The translations under genes were made by a program, and so were the position numbers. The notes below the pieces were generated by a model, which was not told the origin of the DNA, did not search any database, and saw only the letters and a list, made by a program, of their open reading frames with translations. From WJKG01 sp964627305 (lineage in GTDB: Bacteria; Zixibacteria; MSB-5A5; GN15; FEB-12): a DNA stretch of 64,000 nucleotides. The DNA lies in the NCBI GenBank assembly GCA_964627305.1, contig CAZVHP010000007.1:1-64000 (forward strand). Reading direction: 5' to 3'. Positions 26,558-35,396 of the stretch are shown piece by piece (within the stretch, counting starts at the first letter, position 1; each line of letters opens with the position of its first letter).

Positions 26558-27769
26558 TCAGAACGCCACCTGTATCTGCGACCGGATCACGTAATCCACC
26601 CGGTCGGCGTCGCGACGCTCCTGCCTCGTGAACCCGACATCGTTCTGGATCTTGAAACCGTGCTCCTCAACATACACGTTGAATCCCAGCGTCCCCTCAT
26701 GAACGGCACACACCATCCCCGCATCGCCATACTGCGCCATGACACCCTCGTTGTCGGTCCCGCCTATGATCCCCTGCGCCCGCGACACGGCCGCATCAGC
26801 AACAGCATCGTCGATATCCACCACGGCATACCGCACCGACACCTCACACCGACGGCTCACGCGCCACGCCGACTGCCCCAGCACCCCGGCCATAGCCATC
26901 CGGGTGCGCAAAGACCCATCGACGGTCGCCAGTCCAACATACCCCACCCCCATGAACGAAACGCCTCGGTACTTGACCAGAAACTCCTGAGCAAGCCTCA
27001 GCGCAAGGTCCTCATATTCGTTCGGGTCGAGATCCCAGGCCACACTCGAGGCCAGCATATACCGCAGCCCCCCGCCCTTAGGATCTGAATCCGAGGCCAC
27101 CTCAATCCCTCCCCGGCAATACGCCACATGCCCGACCAGTTCCGGATGGAACTCAGCTCGTCTCCCGCCGCCCGACAGGTCTGAGGCATTGCTGACCCTT
27201 TCGCCGTAAACCGAGGCCAGCCCAATTGCGTGCGAGGCGCGCGAATTGATACCGTTGAATACGCCCAGAGCATACGTTAGGCGTGGCGGCTTCTCATAGT
27301 CATTGTGAACCGTCAACCCGAACTGGCGCTCGGCCCCGAAATACCGCGTAACGACCGACCAGTCCACGAACGTCAGCCGCTGGAATGACTGAATACGGTA
27401 GCGCGTGAAGGGAATCTTGTACTGGCCCACTCGGACCTGCAGGTGCCTTCTGAGCACTGCATCGAACTGGAAATCCATCAACTCCGCCGCCCCCGGAGAC
27501 AGGTTGACGTGCAACCGAAACGAAGTCCGATAATCCGGCAGGTCCAACACCAGTACCGGCCGCACCCGGCGCACCTGCATGTACAAACTCGACTCCCGAT
27601 CATCCCCGCTCCCACCGTCACGGCTCTCCCAGACCGTCTGGAACTGACCAGCCAGCTGAAGCTTCAACGTTGTGTTGTCATCCCCCGCGACCCCGAACGG
27701 CCCGATAGCGCCTGCCGACGTCCAGACCCCCAGCACCAACAGCAACCCGAGCACTGCATGCAATCTCAT
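26558..27769 (-). CDS. Phosphate-selective porin O/P-like outer-membrane protein
   Basis: The ATG at 27769 (AGGGAG upstream) gives a signal peptide MRLHAVLGLLLVLGVWTSAGA; the longer frame to 28048 is not needed. The mature protein of about 380 residues has alternating beta-strand character and blocks typical of porin O/P-like barrels: VRRVRPVLVLDLPDYRTSFRLHVNLSPGAAELMDF, VRVGQYKIPFTRYRIQS, ERQFGLTVHND, and a C-terminal strand ending in Phe (IRSQIQVAF). It probably allows passive uptake of small solutes. It is convergent with the orphan PAAR-extension gene and divergent from the response regulator. Confidence 0.78.
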   Translation of the reverse strand: MRLHAVLGLLLVLGVWTSAGAIGPFGVAGDDNTTLKLQLAGQFQTVWESRDGGSGDDRESSLYMQVRRVRPVLVLDLPDYRTSFRLHVNLSPGAAELMDFQFDAVLRRHLQVRVGQYKIPFTRYRIQSFQRLTFVDWSVVTRYFGAERQFGLTVHNDYEKPPRLTYALGVFNGINSRASHAIGLASVYGERVSNASDLSGGGRRAEFHPELVGHVAYCRGGIEVASDSDPKGGGLRYMLASSVAWDLDPNEYEDLALRLAQEFLVKYRGVSFMGVGYVGLATVDGSLRTRMAMAGVLGQSAWRVSRRCEVSVRYAVVDIDDAVADAAVSRAQGIIGGTDNEGVMAQYGDAGMVCAVHEGTLGFNVYVEEHGFKIQNDVGFTRQERRDADRVDYVIRSQIQVAF

Positions 27770-27998
27770 GACTGAAGTTCTCCCTGACAATGTAACTGGC
27801 GTTCTGTTTTCTGATCCGATGCTCCATGAAGCTGCGATTCGCAGGTGGCGGCAAGCTTTATCTGCTCTGTTCGCGTCTGCACGGCACCGCTGTGCAAAGG
27901 CCTGCTCCGGGCCGAATAAGGGGTAAATCGATCGGCCCGACCGGTCGATACATAAACAAGGAGAAAACAACAGCTTCCGAAATACCTTAGGGGCACTA

Positions 27999-28796
27999 AT
28001 GGCCAGGATTCTGCTTGTCGATGATGATCCCGTCACCCTGCGGATCATCAGAAGTATGCTTCAGAAACGAGATTACGACACCATCGGCGCAAGTTCTGTC
28101 AAGGAAGCCATCAAGCACCTTGAGACCGACACCAGTATCGACGTCGTCGTTGCCGATATTGTCATGCCCAAGGCGACCGGCTTCGACCTGCTTCGCCATA
28201 TGTCCAAAACGGCGCGGCTCAAGGATATACCCGTCATCCTGTGCAGCTCTCGCGGAGACAAGGAAACGCTCATGGAAGGCATGGGATCCGGCGCCCGTGA
28301 TTTCATCGTCAAACCCTTCAAGGCCGAAATACTCGCCGCCAAAATCGAAAAAGCCCTCTGCCAGGGCAAACCAGGGATTCTCGTAATCGAAGACGAAAAG
28401 CTGATCCGAGACCGCCTGGCTTACATCATCGAACTCGAGGGCTTCAACACCTTCACCTGCGCAACCGCCGAGGAAGGCTTGCGCCTGATGGAGGAGAACC
28501 GGGTGGACATCGTCATCGCCGATATCGGCCTGCCCGGAATGACGGGCATGACGTTCACCGAAAAGATCAAGAAGACCTACGGCAATGTCTCCGTGCTGGT
28601 CATCACCGGATTATCGAACCAGTTCACCTGCGATATCGCTAAATCCGTCGGAGCCGACGGTTACATAACCAAACCATTCCGGAATACTGAGATCATCGAG
28701 CAGTTGCGAGGAATCATCAAGCAGTCGCGCCAGCAACCCGACGCTTGCAGCCCGAACTGTACAGGGAAGATCAGAATCCCGCAACCGGAGCAGTGA
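27999..28796 (+). CDS. Response regulator with two tandem receiver domains
   Basis: Two CheY-like receiver domains fill the 265 residues. The first (about 3-120) has VDDD, the phospho-acceptor Asp53 (VVVADIVMP) and Lys105; the second (about 126-240) has IEDE, Asp175 (IVIADIGLP) and Lys225. No DNA-binding or enzymatic output domain follows, only a 25-residue tail. It could act in a phosphorelay or by protein contact. No histidine kinase is adjacent. ATG at 27999 follows AGGGGCA. Confidence 0.9.
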   Translation: MARILLVDDDPVTLRIIRSMLQKRDYDTIGASSVKEAIKHLETDTSIDVVVADIVMPKATGFDLLRHMSKTARLKDIPVILCSSRGDKETLMEGMGSGARDFIVKPFKAEILAAKIEKALCQGKPGILVIEDEKLIRDRLAYIIELEGFNTFTCATAEEGLRLMEENRVDIVIADIGLPGMTGMTFTEKIKKTYGNVSVLVITGLSNQFTCDIAKSVGADGYITKPFRNTEIIEQLRGIIKQSRQQPDACSPNCTGKIRIPQPEQ

Positions 28797-28853
28797 CCGC
28801 ACCTGCGATTGCGATCGCACCGCGCACTCTCTCAAGCCACCACAACACAACAA

Positions 28854-28883
28854 AAGCCGCCGGGCCTCTCGGTCCGGCGGCTT
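28854..28883. terminator. Strong GC hairpin
   Basis: AAGCCGCCGG (28854-28863) and CCGGCGGCTT (28874-28883) form a perfect 10-bp stem. On the minus strand it is followed by TTTTGTTG. It lies 57 bases after the response-regulator stop and may work in either direction. Confidence 0.5.
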
Positions 28884-29184
28884 ATGTCTGAGTGGAAGCA
28901 ACCTCCCTCACAAAGGTCGCTCCCGTCCTCTCCTCTCTTAAATACCCTTCACCGCCATACTGCAATATTTAAGAGTAACCAACTTCAGCCTTACTAATAA
29001 CACAATCCGTGCCAAAACCTCGCAAGCCCGCAAATACCGCCATAACATGTTATTGCCGAATAACTTATCATCACCAATCCCGTATGAAGTATCACCCGCA
29101 TACCGAGCCTGTCGCACATCCTGCGCAAGTCTCTCCCCGACAGCATCCCCGATGATCGCTCTAACCTGCTCTGGTTCAACAGAA

Positions 29185-29213
29185 AAGCCGCTCGCAGAAG
29201 TTGCGAGCGGCTT
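29185..29213 (-). terminator. Rho-independent terminator of lpd
   Basis: AAGCCGCTCGCA (29185-29196), loop GAAGT, TGCGAGCGGCTT (29202-29213) make a perfect 12-bp stem. Read on the minus strand, the stem ends in GGCTTTTCTGTT, as expected of an intrinsic terminator about 50 bases after the lpd stop. Confidence 0.75.
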
Positions 29214-29264
29214 AGGACTGATTCCGGGCTTTTTTAACTCAGGCCACACATTCTGCGCCCGATC

Positions 29265-30671
29265 TCACTTACGCTTCTTCGCCAGATGGACCGACATCCC
29301 GTGCAGATCGTGCGCCGCCTCCATAATCGATTCAGAAATCACCGGATGCCCGAAGATCAGTGACCCAAGCTGCCGAACCGTCAACCCCTGATGGATCGCA
29401 AGAGCCGCCGTATGAATGATCTCCGTGGCGTGCACTCCCACTATATGAGCACCCAGCAGCCGGTCCGTCTTCTTATCCCCGATCAGTTTCACCTCGCCGG
29501 CTATCTCGTTCTCAGCGTGCGCTTTGCCCAGCGTCCGCAAGGGGAATTTGCCAATCGCGATCTCATACTCCCTGGCCGCCTCGGCTTCTCTCATGCCAAC
29601 CGAGGCTACCTCCGGGTGAGTGAAGATCACCGAAGGCACCCCAAGGTAGTTCTTCTTCGACGTCTCGCCCAGAGCGTTGTCGACCGCCACAGCACCGTCA
29701 TGAACAGCCGTGTAGGCCAGCAATATCTCTCCCCGGACATCTCCAATGGCATAAATATTGTCAACACTCGTTTTCATGTGCTCATCGGTGGCGATGGAGC
29801 CGTTCTCGTTCAGCTTGACCCCGACCTCCTCAAGCCCCAGCTCCTCGACATTGAATCGGCGCCCCACCGCCACCAGAACCTGGTTCGCCTCAACCGTCTT
29901 GCCGCCGGCCAACTCCGCCGTGACCCCCTGCGGTCCGGGCGTCACCTTGTTAATCTTCGTCCCGGTGTGCAGATCAACCTTGAGCTTCTTCAACTCCCGC
30001 TCGATCTGCTGCGAGGTGCTGACATCCTCCATTGGCAGGGCGTGCGCCAGCATCTCAACCATCGTCACCCTGACATCCAGCATCGACAGCATAAACGCCC
30101 ATTCACAGCCTATAACCCCCGCCCCAATGATCAGCATCGAGGCCGGCAGGTTCTCCAGCTCCAGCAGATGATCGCTGGTAACGATCCGGTGGCCGTCAAC
30201 CGCCACACCCGGTATGCTCGCAGCCCGGGAACCGGTCGCGACTATGATGCTCTTCGCCTTCAACCGCGTCTGGGTACCGTCCTCGGCAATCACCGTAACA
30301 TAGTCACTGCCGGAAATCTGCCCAAAACCCACGTAGTGATCCACACCGTGAGACTTGAACAACTGGCCAATACCGCCGGTAAGCATACCAACAATCTTAT
30401 CCTTGCGCGCCCGCATTGCCAGCCAGTCATAGACCGGCGGCGCGGCAAGCTTCAAACCAAAGCTCTCCGCCTGCTTCATGCGCTGGTACTCCGCGGCCGA
30501 TGCGATCAACGCCTTCGACGGGATACAGCCCCGGTTCAGACAGACTCCGCCAAGCTTATCGAGTTCGACAACCGCGACCCTGGCGCCCTTGATTGCAGCC
30601 CGGATGCCGCCAGTGTAGCCGCCCGGCCCGCTGCCAATGATGACTATATCATACTGCTTGATAGCGCTCAC
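29265..30671 (-). CDS. lpdA: Dihydrolipoyl dehydrogenase
   Basis: This FAD enzyme re-oxidises dihydrolipoyl groups of 2-oxoacid dehydrogenase or glycine-cleavage complexes. The protein shows the FAD motif YDIVIIGSGPGGYTGGIRA, the redox disulfide GGVCLNRGCIPSK, the NAD-binding GAGVIGCEWA, the ATG motif IIVATGSRA, the second FAD motif YAIGDV and the C-terminal active-site HPVISESIMEAAHDLHG. About 469 residues is normal. The start is uncertain: a GTG at 30671 overlaps AAAGGAG, an ATG at 30707 has no ribosome site, and the spacing from AGGAG would even suit an ATC eight bases on. No complex subunits are adjacent. Confidence 0.94.
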   Translation of the reverse strand: MSAIKQYDIVIIGSGPGGYTGGIRAAIKGARVAVVELDKLGGVCLNRGCIPSKALIASAAEYQRMKQAESFGLKLAAPPVYDWLAMRARKDKIVGMLTGGIGQLFKSHGVDHYVGFGQISGSDYVTVIAEDGTQTRLKAKSIIVATGSRAASIPGVAVDGHRIVTSDHLLELENLPASMLIIGAGVIGCEWAFMLSMLDVRVTMVEMLAHALPMEDVSTSQQIERELKKLKVDLHTGTKINKVTPGPQGVTAELAGGKTVEANQVLVAVGRRFNVEELGLEEVGVKLNENGSIATDEHMKTSVDNIYAIGDVRGEILLAYTAVHDGAVAVDNALGETSKKNYLGVPSVIFTHPEVASVGMREAEAAREYEIAIGKFPLRTLGKAHAENEIAGEVKLIGDKKTDRLLGAHIVGVHATEIIHTAALAIHQGLTVRQLGSLIFGHPVISESIMEAAHDLHGMSVHLAKKRK

Positions 30672-30882
30672 TCCTTTGCTGAAACCACCGTTTGACCAAT
30701 GAAGCATAATCTATGCGTTTTACGACGCTTGGCAAGGGGTCCCGCCAGAAAAACCCGGCGGATATTGTCCTCGATCAGCCGCTGGCAGCGTTGACAATGC
30801 TCTTGCCGCACATCGGCTTACTCACCGATCAGTGACACCGGGTCGCGGATAGCGTTTTTTTTCTGGAACAAAACAATTAGTC

Positions 30883-30910
30883 TTGACATATACTGACTGC
30901 ATATTATCTT
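30883..30910 (+). promoter_or_regulatory. Predicted promoter of the polyamine operon
   Basis: TTGACA (30883-30888), 16-base spacer, TATCTT (30905-30910) precede the XRE-cupin regulator gene. An AT-rich stretch with a T8 run lies just upstream (30855-30862). Confidence 0.6.
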
Positions 30911-30917
30911 TGTGAGC

Positions 30918-30950
30918 GTTTATTAAACAAAAAGGTACTGTTTATTAAAC
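30918..30950 (+). promoter_or_regulatory. Paired palindromic operator, probably for the XRE-cupin regulator
   Basis: GTTTATTAAAC occurs at 30918-30928 and again identically at 30940-30950. Each copy is a palindrome (GTTTA-T-TAAAC) and the centres are 22 bases apart, two helical turns. The pair lies between the predicted -10 box and the GTG start of the regulator, where bound protein would block transcription. Auto-repression is inferred. Confidence 0.65.
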
Positions 30951-30962
30951 CACGGAGGTGCT

Positions 30963-31511
30963 GTGGCCGCTGACATGAAGATCGGATCGAAGATCCGCGA
31001 GTTGCGCCTGGGGTCAGATTTGACCCAGTCGGAACTGGCCGACCGCGCCGATCTGACCAAGGGATTCATCTCCCAGCTGGAAAATGAACAGACCTCCATA
31101 TCAGTGGATTCGCTCAAGGATATCCTCGATGTCCTCGGCGTGAGCATGGCCGAATTCTTCGCCGAAACAGCCAATGTCCCGGTCGTCTTCACCCCGGAAC
31201 AGCGGATCCACATCGACGGCAAAGGCGTCACCCGGTTCGATCTGCTGGTGCCAGGGTCCACAAACAACCTTATGGACCCCACCCTCGTGGAGCTGGAACC
31301 GGGCGACCAGCTGGAAAAACAGGGCCCGTTTGCGGGCGAGGTATTCGGTTATGTGCTCAAGGGGACAGTAACCCTTCTGCACGGCAAGAAGAAACACAAG
31401 GTGCCCCGGCGATACTGCTTCTATTTCAAGGCAGTCAAGGAGCACCAGATTTCTAACCTGGGGAACACCACTGCCAGTATGCTGATGGTGACCTCACCGC
31501 CTCAGATGTGA
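30963..31511 (+). CDS. XRE-family regulator with C-terminal cupin domain
   Basis: The GTG at 30963 follows GGAGGT and fits better than the ATG at 30975. Residues about 10-65 form an XRE helix-turn-helix (IRELRLGSDLTQSELADRADLTKGFISQLENEQ) and about 115-180 a cupin (LEPGDQLEKQGPFAGEVFGYVLKGTVTLLHG). Such regulators (PuuR is the best-known example) sense small molecules through the cupin and often control polyamine or amino-acid genes. It is the first gene of a unit with speD, a PLP decarboxylase and speE, with paired operators just upstream. I infer that it controls polyamine synthesis and itself. Confidence 0.88.
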   Translation: MAADMKIGSKIRELRLGSDLTQSELADRADLTKGFISQLENEQTSISVDSLKDILDVLGVSMAEFFAETANVPVVFTPEQRIHIDGKGVTRFDLLVPGSTNNLMDPTLVELEPGDQLEKQGPFAGEVFGYVLKGTVTLLHGKKKHKVPRRYCFYFKAVKEHQISNLGNTTASMLMVTSPPQM

Positions 31512-31551
31512 GGGCGGAAACACAATAACTCGTTGAAAGGAGGGATGGCGG

Positions 31552-31968
31552 ATGCAGATTCTCGGACGACACCTGATCGTTGAATACTCGGATTGCGACC
31601 GGGATATTCTGGACAATCTTGACAGACTCGAAACCGACATGAAGGATGCTGCGCGAAAATCCGGGGCGACCATTGTACGCTCGGTTTTCCACCGCTATAA
31701 CCCTCAGGGTCTGTCAGGAGTTGTCGTTATTGCTGAATCGCACATGTCCATTCACACCTGGCCCGAGTACGGCTACGCTGCTGTCGATTTCTTCACCTGT
31801 GGCGACAGCGTCGACCCGTACCTCGCCTTCGAACACATGAAGCTTCAGCTTCGGGCACGGAATGCCCAGGTATCGGAAATCAAGCGCGGGATCCCGTCAG
31901 AAACCGACGAAGTCCTTCGCCACAAGCCGGTCCCGGCGTTCGTTAGTTCACTTAACGCTCAAGCGTGA
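31552..31968 (+). CDS. speD: S-adenosylmethionine decarboxylase proenzyme
   Basis: SpeD makes decarboxylated AdoMet, the aminopropyl donor for spermidine. The 138-residue protein is the short bacterial/archaeal type. Self-cleavage between Glu62 and Ser63 (AESHMSIHTWPE) creates the pyruvoyl cofactor; His68 and Cys83 match the catalytic residues known in Thermotoga maritima SpeD. GGAGGG precedes the ATG. It lies between the regulator and the PLP decarboxylase, in order with speE. Confidence 0.95.
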   Translation: MQILGRHLIVEYSDCDRDILDNLDRLETDMKDAARKSGATIVRSVFHRYNPQGLSGVVVIAESHMSIHTWPEYGYAAVDFFTCGDSVDPYLAFEHMKLQLRARNAQVSEIKRGIPSETDEVLRHKPVPAFVSSLNAQA

Positions 31969-31980
31969 AGGGGAGCGGCC

Positions 31981-33150
31981 ATGACTCATGCTGTAAGTCT
32001 CTCAGTCCTTGAGGGACGCGAGCGCAGCTTTGGCCTGCAGTCCGGATACTACCGTGATCTGTTTCACCAGCCACTGCAGGACAGCCCGTTGCTGTTGCTG
32101 TCGCGTTCGCAGATTGGGCGCAACTACGATGCCCTCAAATCGGCCATGCCGCGTGTGGACATCCACTATGCAGTCAAGCCGAATAATCACAGCGTGATTC
32201 TTCATGAAGTACGCAACCGCGGCGGAAATTTCGATGTCTGTTCGGCCGGAGAAATCAATCTCGTCCTCAAAACAGGAGTCGAACCGGCAAGCCTGATTCA
32301 CTCCCATCCCATCAAGTCCATAAGGGAGTTCGACCAGGCAGTTGCCGCCGGCGTGGAAATGTTTGTGGTCGACAACCCGGCAGAAGTTGAGAAACTGACT
32401 CGTTACACTGACAAACGCCTGAAGATTCTCATCCGCTACCGCGTCCACCTGAATACCCAGGCGGTGGTCAACCTGCAGTACAAGTTCGGCTGTACTACCG
32501 ATGAAGTGCTGCCGCTGGCTCAGAAGGTGGTCCAGAGCGGACACGATGTCTATGGGCTGTGTTTCCATATCGGATCGCAGTGCATCTACACCGAGAACTA
32601 CGTGACTGCCATAAAGGCCGCCGCCGACCTGATTCGCCAACTGGTCGACAACGGCATTGTCGTGCGCCTTCTGGACATTGGCGGTGGGTTCCCCATCGAG
32701 TATGTCGAACCCGTGCCCAACATTGCCGAATTCGCACAGCCCATCAATGCCGCCCTCGATACCTGCATCCCGGCGAACATCCGCGTCATCAGCGAGCCGG
32801 GACGGTTTATCGCCGGTTCGGCCGTTACCTTGCTGTGCACTGTCATCGGCAAGTCGTACCGCGATGGCAAGATGTGGTACTACCTCGATGATGGCCTGTA
32901 CTCTACCTTCTCCGGTATCGTCTTCGATCACTGCCAGTACCCGGTGGTCAATGATCGCACCGGTGAAGAAATCCTGTCGGTTCTGGCCGGTCCTACTTGC
33001 GATTCCTTCGATGTTATGTATGATGGACTTATGATGCCGGAACATCACACAGGAGATCGTATCATGTTCACCAACACCGGCGCGTACTGCTCCGTATCCG
33101 GTTCCGGCTTCAACGAGCTGCGACGCCCGGTGTACCAGGTTATTGATTAG
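31981..33150 (+). CDS. Fold-III PLP decarboxylase, probably ornithine decarboxylase
   Basis: The 389-residue protein belongs to the ornithine/diaminopimelate/arginine decarboxylase group with alanine-racemase fold. PLP lysine Lys66 is in HYAVKPNN; other family blocks are FDVCSAGEI, GLCFHIGSQ, LDIGGGFP, SEPGRF, and GPTCDSFDV with the catalytic cysteine, followed by NTGAYC. The size and the GPTCDS-DV block favour ornithine (or lysine) decarboxylase over biosynthetic arginine decarboxylase. With SpeD and SpeE it would supply putrescine for spermidine. GGGGAG lies upstream; the gene is 12 bases after speD and 6 bases before speE. Confidence 0.9.
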   Translation: MTHAVSLSVLEGRERSFGLQSGYYRDLFHQPLQDSPLLLLSRSQIGRNYDALKSAMPRVDIHYAVKPNNHSVILHEVRNRGGNFDVCSAGEINLVLKTGVEPASLIHSHPIKSIREFDQAVAAGVEMFVVDNPAEVEKLTRYTDKRLKILIRYRVHLNTQAVVNLQYKFGCTTDEVLPLAQKVVQSGHDVYGLCFHIGSQCIYTENYVTAIKAAADLIRQLVDNGIVVRLLDIGGGFPIEYVEPVPNIAEFAQPINAALDTCIPANIRVISEPGRFIAGSAVTLLCTVIGKSYRDGKMWYYLDDGLYSTFSGIVFDHCQYPVVNDRTGEEILSVLAGPTCDSFDVMYDGLMMPEHHTGDRIMFTNTGAYCSVSGSGFNELRRPVYQVID

Positions 33151-33156
33151 GGAGTG

Positions 33157-34056
33157 ATGGAGACAGTAAAAGACGTGGCAGACCAGTACATAACGGAAGA
33201 AGGAATGGAGGACCTCTGGAACGTCTGGTACAGCGAACTGCACCAGGGCGTCTCCGGGCTGACCCTCAAGGTCAGCCGGGTGCTCGAATCGACCAAATCA
33301 GACTTCCAGCGCATTGAGGTCATCACCAACAAGGACTTCGGGAAGTTGCTGGTGCTGTACGGCTCCCTCATGGTAGCCGACAACGACAACAACGCCTACA
33401 ACGAGATGCTGGCGCATGTGCCGTTGTTCGTCCACCCGTCACCCAAACGGGTGCTCATCATCGGGGGTGGCGACTGCGGCTGCCTGACCGAAATGCTCAA
33501 ACACCCGGAGGTCGAGAAAGTGACCATGTGCGAAATCGACGAGAAAGTCGTCGAGGTCTCCAAACGCCACTTTCCCGCCCTGACTGCCGGACTCGACGAC
33601 CAGCGAGCCGAGGTCCTCTTCCAGGACGGCAAGAAGTTCATCGAGGAAACCGACGAGCGCTTTGATGTTATCGTAGCCGATCTCTCCGACCCCGTCGGAC
33701 CGGCCGCCGACCTGTTCCAGAAGCCGTTCCACCAGACCATCTTCGAGCGGCTGAACGATGACGGCATCTTCGTCCCGCAGACAGAATCGCCCTTCTTCAA
33801 CCAGCAGACTGTCGCCGCGCTGTACAAGAACCTCAAGGCTATCTTTCCCATCGCCCGGCTGTATACCTGCTTCATGCCCATCTATCCGTCGGGATACTGG
33901 TCATTCACCTTTGCCAGCAAGCAGTATGACCCGCTCAAGGACTTCGACCAGCGCCGATGGGATAACCAGAAACCGAAAACCCGTTACTACAACGCTGAAA
34001 CCCATCGTGCGGCGTTCGCCCTGCCGCAATTCGTCAGGGAGCTGCTCGGTGATTAG
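33157..34056 (+). CDS. speE: Spermidine synthase
   Basis: SpeE transfers the aminopropyl group of decarboxylated AdoMet to putrescine. The roughly 300-residue protein has the expected blocks: N-terminal QGVSGLTLKVSRVLES, YNEMLAHVPLFVHPSPKRVLIIGGGDCGCLTEMLKHPEVEKV, CEIDEKVVEVSK, DGKKFIEE, and DLSDPVGPA. The nucleotide loop reads GGGDCGC where GGGDGG is usual. The start follows the decarboxylase stop almost immediately (ATG at 33157, GGGAG; a GTG lies at 33154), so translation is likely coupled. The gene is last in the polyamine operon; paired hairpins follow. Confidence 0.94.
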   Translation: METVKDVADQYITEEGMEDLWNVWYSELHQGVSGLTLKVSRVLESTKSDFQRIEVITNKDFGKLLVLYGSLMVADNDNNAYNEMLAHVPLFVHPSPKRVLIIGGGDCGCLTEMLKHPEVEKVTMCEIDEKVVEVSKRHFPALTAGLDDQRAEVLFQDGKKFIEETDERFDVIVADLSDPVGPAADLFQKPFHQTIFERLNDDGIFVPQTESPFFNQQTVAALYKNLKAIFPIARLYTCFMPIYPSGYWSFTFASKQYDPLKDFDQRRWDNQKPKTRYYNAETHRAAFALPQFVRELLGD

Positions 34057-34106
34057 CCGGATACCACAGATACCACACAGATATCACATAGTGACAGACA
34101 ATTGAA

Positions 34107-34139
34107 AAGGGCCCGGCCGCCGAGTGCAGCCAGGCCCTT
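34107..34139. terminator. Hairpin terminator between convergent genes
   Basis: AAGGGCC (34107-34113) pairs with GGCCCTT (34133-34139). On the minus strand the stem is followed by TTTTCAATT, so it suits the outer-membrane protein gene ending at 34194; it may also slow polymerase coming from speE. Confidence 0.55.
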
Positions 34140-34150
34140 CTCCACAGGGA

Positions 34151-34174
34151 AAAATAGGTCGCAAAACCTATTTT
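34151..34174. terminator. Bidirectional hairpin terminator
   Basis: AAAATAGGT (34151-34159), loop CGCAAA, ACCTATTTT (34166-34174) is a perfect 9-bp stem with U-rich ends on both strands, placed between speE and the convergent outer-membrane protein gene. Confidence 0.6.
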
Positions 34175-34193
34175 GTGAGAGTCTTTTGCGTCC

Positions 34194-35396
34194 TTACATC
34201 TCGTAGACCAGTCCCACCTGAAAATTCATATCGCGCGTGTTGGTGTCATCGCCGTTGATGAACTCAAAACCGCGCAACAGGATGTCCGGATCAGTGTAGG
34301 TATCGATATGGAACCGCCCGAAGTGGAACCCAAGCCCAAGGTACGTATCATTGTCTGCGTAGCTCTTGCCAAGCTTGGTCGTCGTGTTGCCGTTGTCCAC
34401 CTCCCGGGTATTCGAGGTCCAGTACGAGGAGGTGCCAAGGCGCACATCCACCCAACTGAAAACCTGCGCATCGAGCCCCAACCGGAAGTAGGGGAACCAG
34501 TGGTCGGAGATATCGGTCTCGACCGTAGCATTGCCGAAATTTTGCTCCTGGCTGTACTTGCTGTAACGGAACCCCACATCACCCACCGCCAGCACATTGG
34601 CCGAGGGCTCCCAGTTCAATCCACAGCCGAGCACCAGCGTCGTCCGCTTGTTCTCCTCCACCAGATCGAGGTCCCCGACATCCCCATCCAGCGCATAGTA
34701 TTTCGCCCCGCGTTTGGCCGTCATGAAGGCAAAATGCGGTATGAACACGTAGTTCTGTCCCATCGAATGGAAGTACCGACCCATCAGCGAGAACTCCCAG
34801 TACCCGTCGGCCGCCGTCTCATCGTTGCCATCGGCATCCTCGTCAGCAAACGTCCCCAGGCCAAGATTCAACGCCAGATCCCATTTGCCCGTCTTTGGCG
34901 TTACACCGAAATCGAAGTCATAGAAGCTGAAACACTCCTTGCTCCGATCGTCAGTATTGTCTACCTCGTTCGCGCTGTGCAGATAAGAAAAACGCATACC
35001 GCCTGTATACGTGCCCAACTGGCGGGCATAGAAAAGATCAATGCGACGGTTATCCATGAGCGTCGAATCGAAATCGACCAACGCACCGCCATTGAGATCA
35101 TCAGGTACCACTGCCGGCAGGTTAGAAAAATACGTTCCGAGCACAAACGGCTTGCGCTTGCTGAACTCCCAGTGGATACCAAAGCGCGTGAAATCGTTGC
35201 TGGCCGCGTCCTGACCAACCTCACCAACAGCCAGCCTCGGATAGTCAAACACACGGGAAGGGAAGAGCCAGATGTTCTCCTCATCGAGCAGAACGGTATT
35301 CGTGTTTCCCAGCGTCGTTACTCGGGTTTCGGTGGCTGTGACCGATGCTGCCAATAGCAGAACCACAGCGGCACTGATGAAAATACGGAACTTCAT
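34194..35396 (-). CDS. Predicted outer-membrane beta-barrel protein, unknown function
   Basis: The ATG at 35396 (AAGGAG upstream) gives a signal peptide MKFRIFISAAVVLLLAASVTA. The mature protein of about 380 residues has alternating amphipathic strands, many aromatic residues, acidic turns (DEDADGNDET, NGDDTNTRD) and ends in a final strand LVYEM. I do not recognise a named family; similar uncharacterised barrels are common in FCB bacteria. It is transcribed alone and ends at terminators shared with speE. Confidence 0.65.
   Translation of the reverse strand: MKFRIFISAAVVLLLAASVTATETRVTTLGNTNTVLLDEENIWLFPSRVFDYPRLAVGEVGQDAASNDFTRFGIHWEFSKRKPFVLGTYFSNLPAVVPDDLNGGALVDFDSTLMDNRRIDLFYARQLGTYTGGMRFSYLHSANEVDNTDDRSKECFSFYDFDFGVTPKTGKWDLALNLGLGTFADEDADGNDETAADGYWEFSLMGRYFHSMGQNYVFIPHFAFMTAKRGAKYYALDGDVGDLDLVEENKRTTLVLGCGLNWEPSANVLAVGDVGFRYSKYSQEQNFGNATVETDISDHWFPYFRLGLDAQVFSWVDVRLGTSSYWTSNTREVDNGNTTTKLGKSYADNDTYLGLGFHFGRFHIDTYTDPDILLRGFEFINGDDTNTRDMNFQVGLVYEM

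Larger units (their letters stand above)
28797..29264. other. Gene-free region between convergent genes
   Basis: The 468 bases hold two strong hairpins (28854-28883 and 29185-29213) and no gene I can support. A minus-strand frame at 28938-29249 runs across the lpd terminator hairpin and shows no family resemblance. Confidence 0.5.

Noticed and set aside
28938..29249. Minus-strand ORF of 103 codons
   Set aside because: It spans the lpd terminator hairpin, has no good ribosome site and no recognisable domain.
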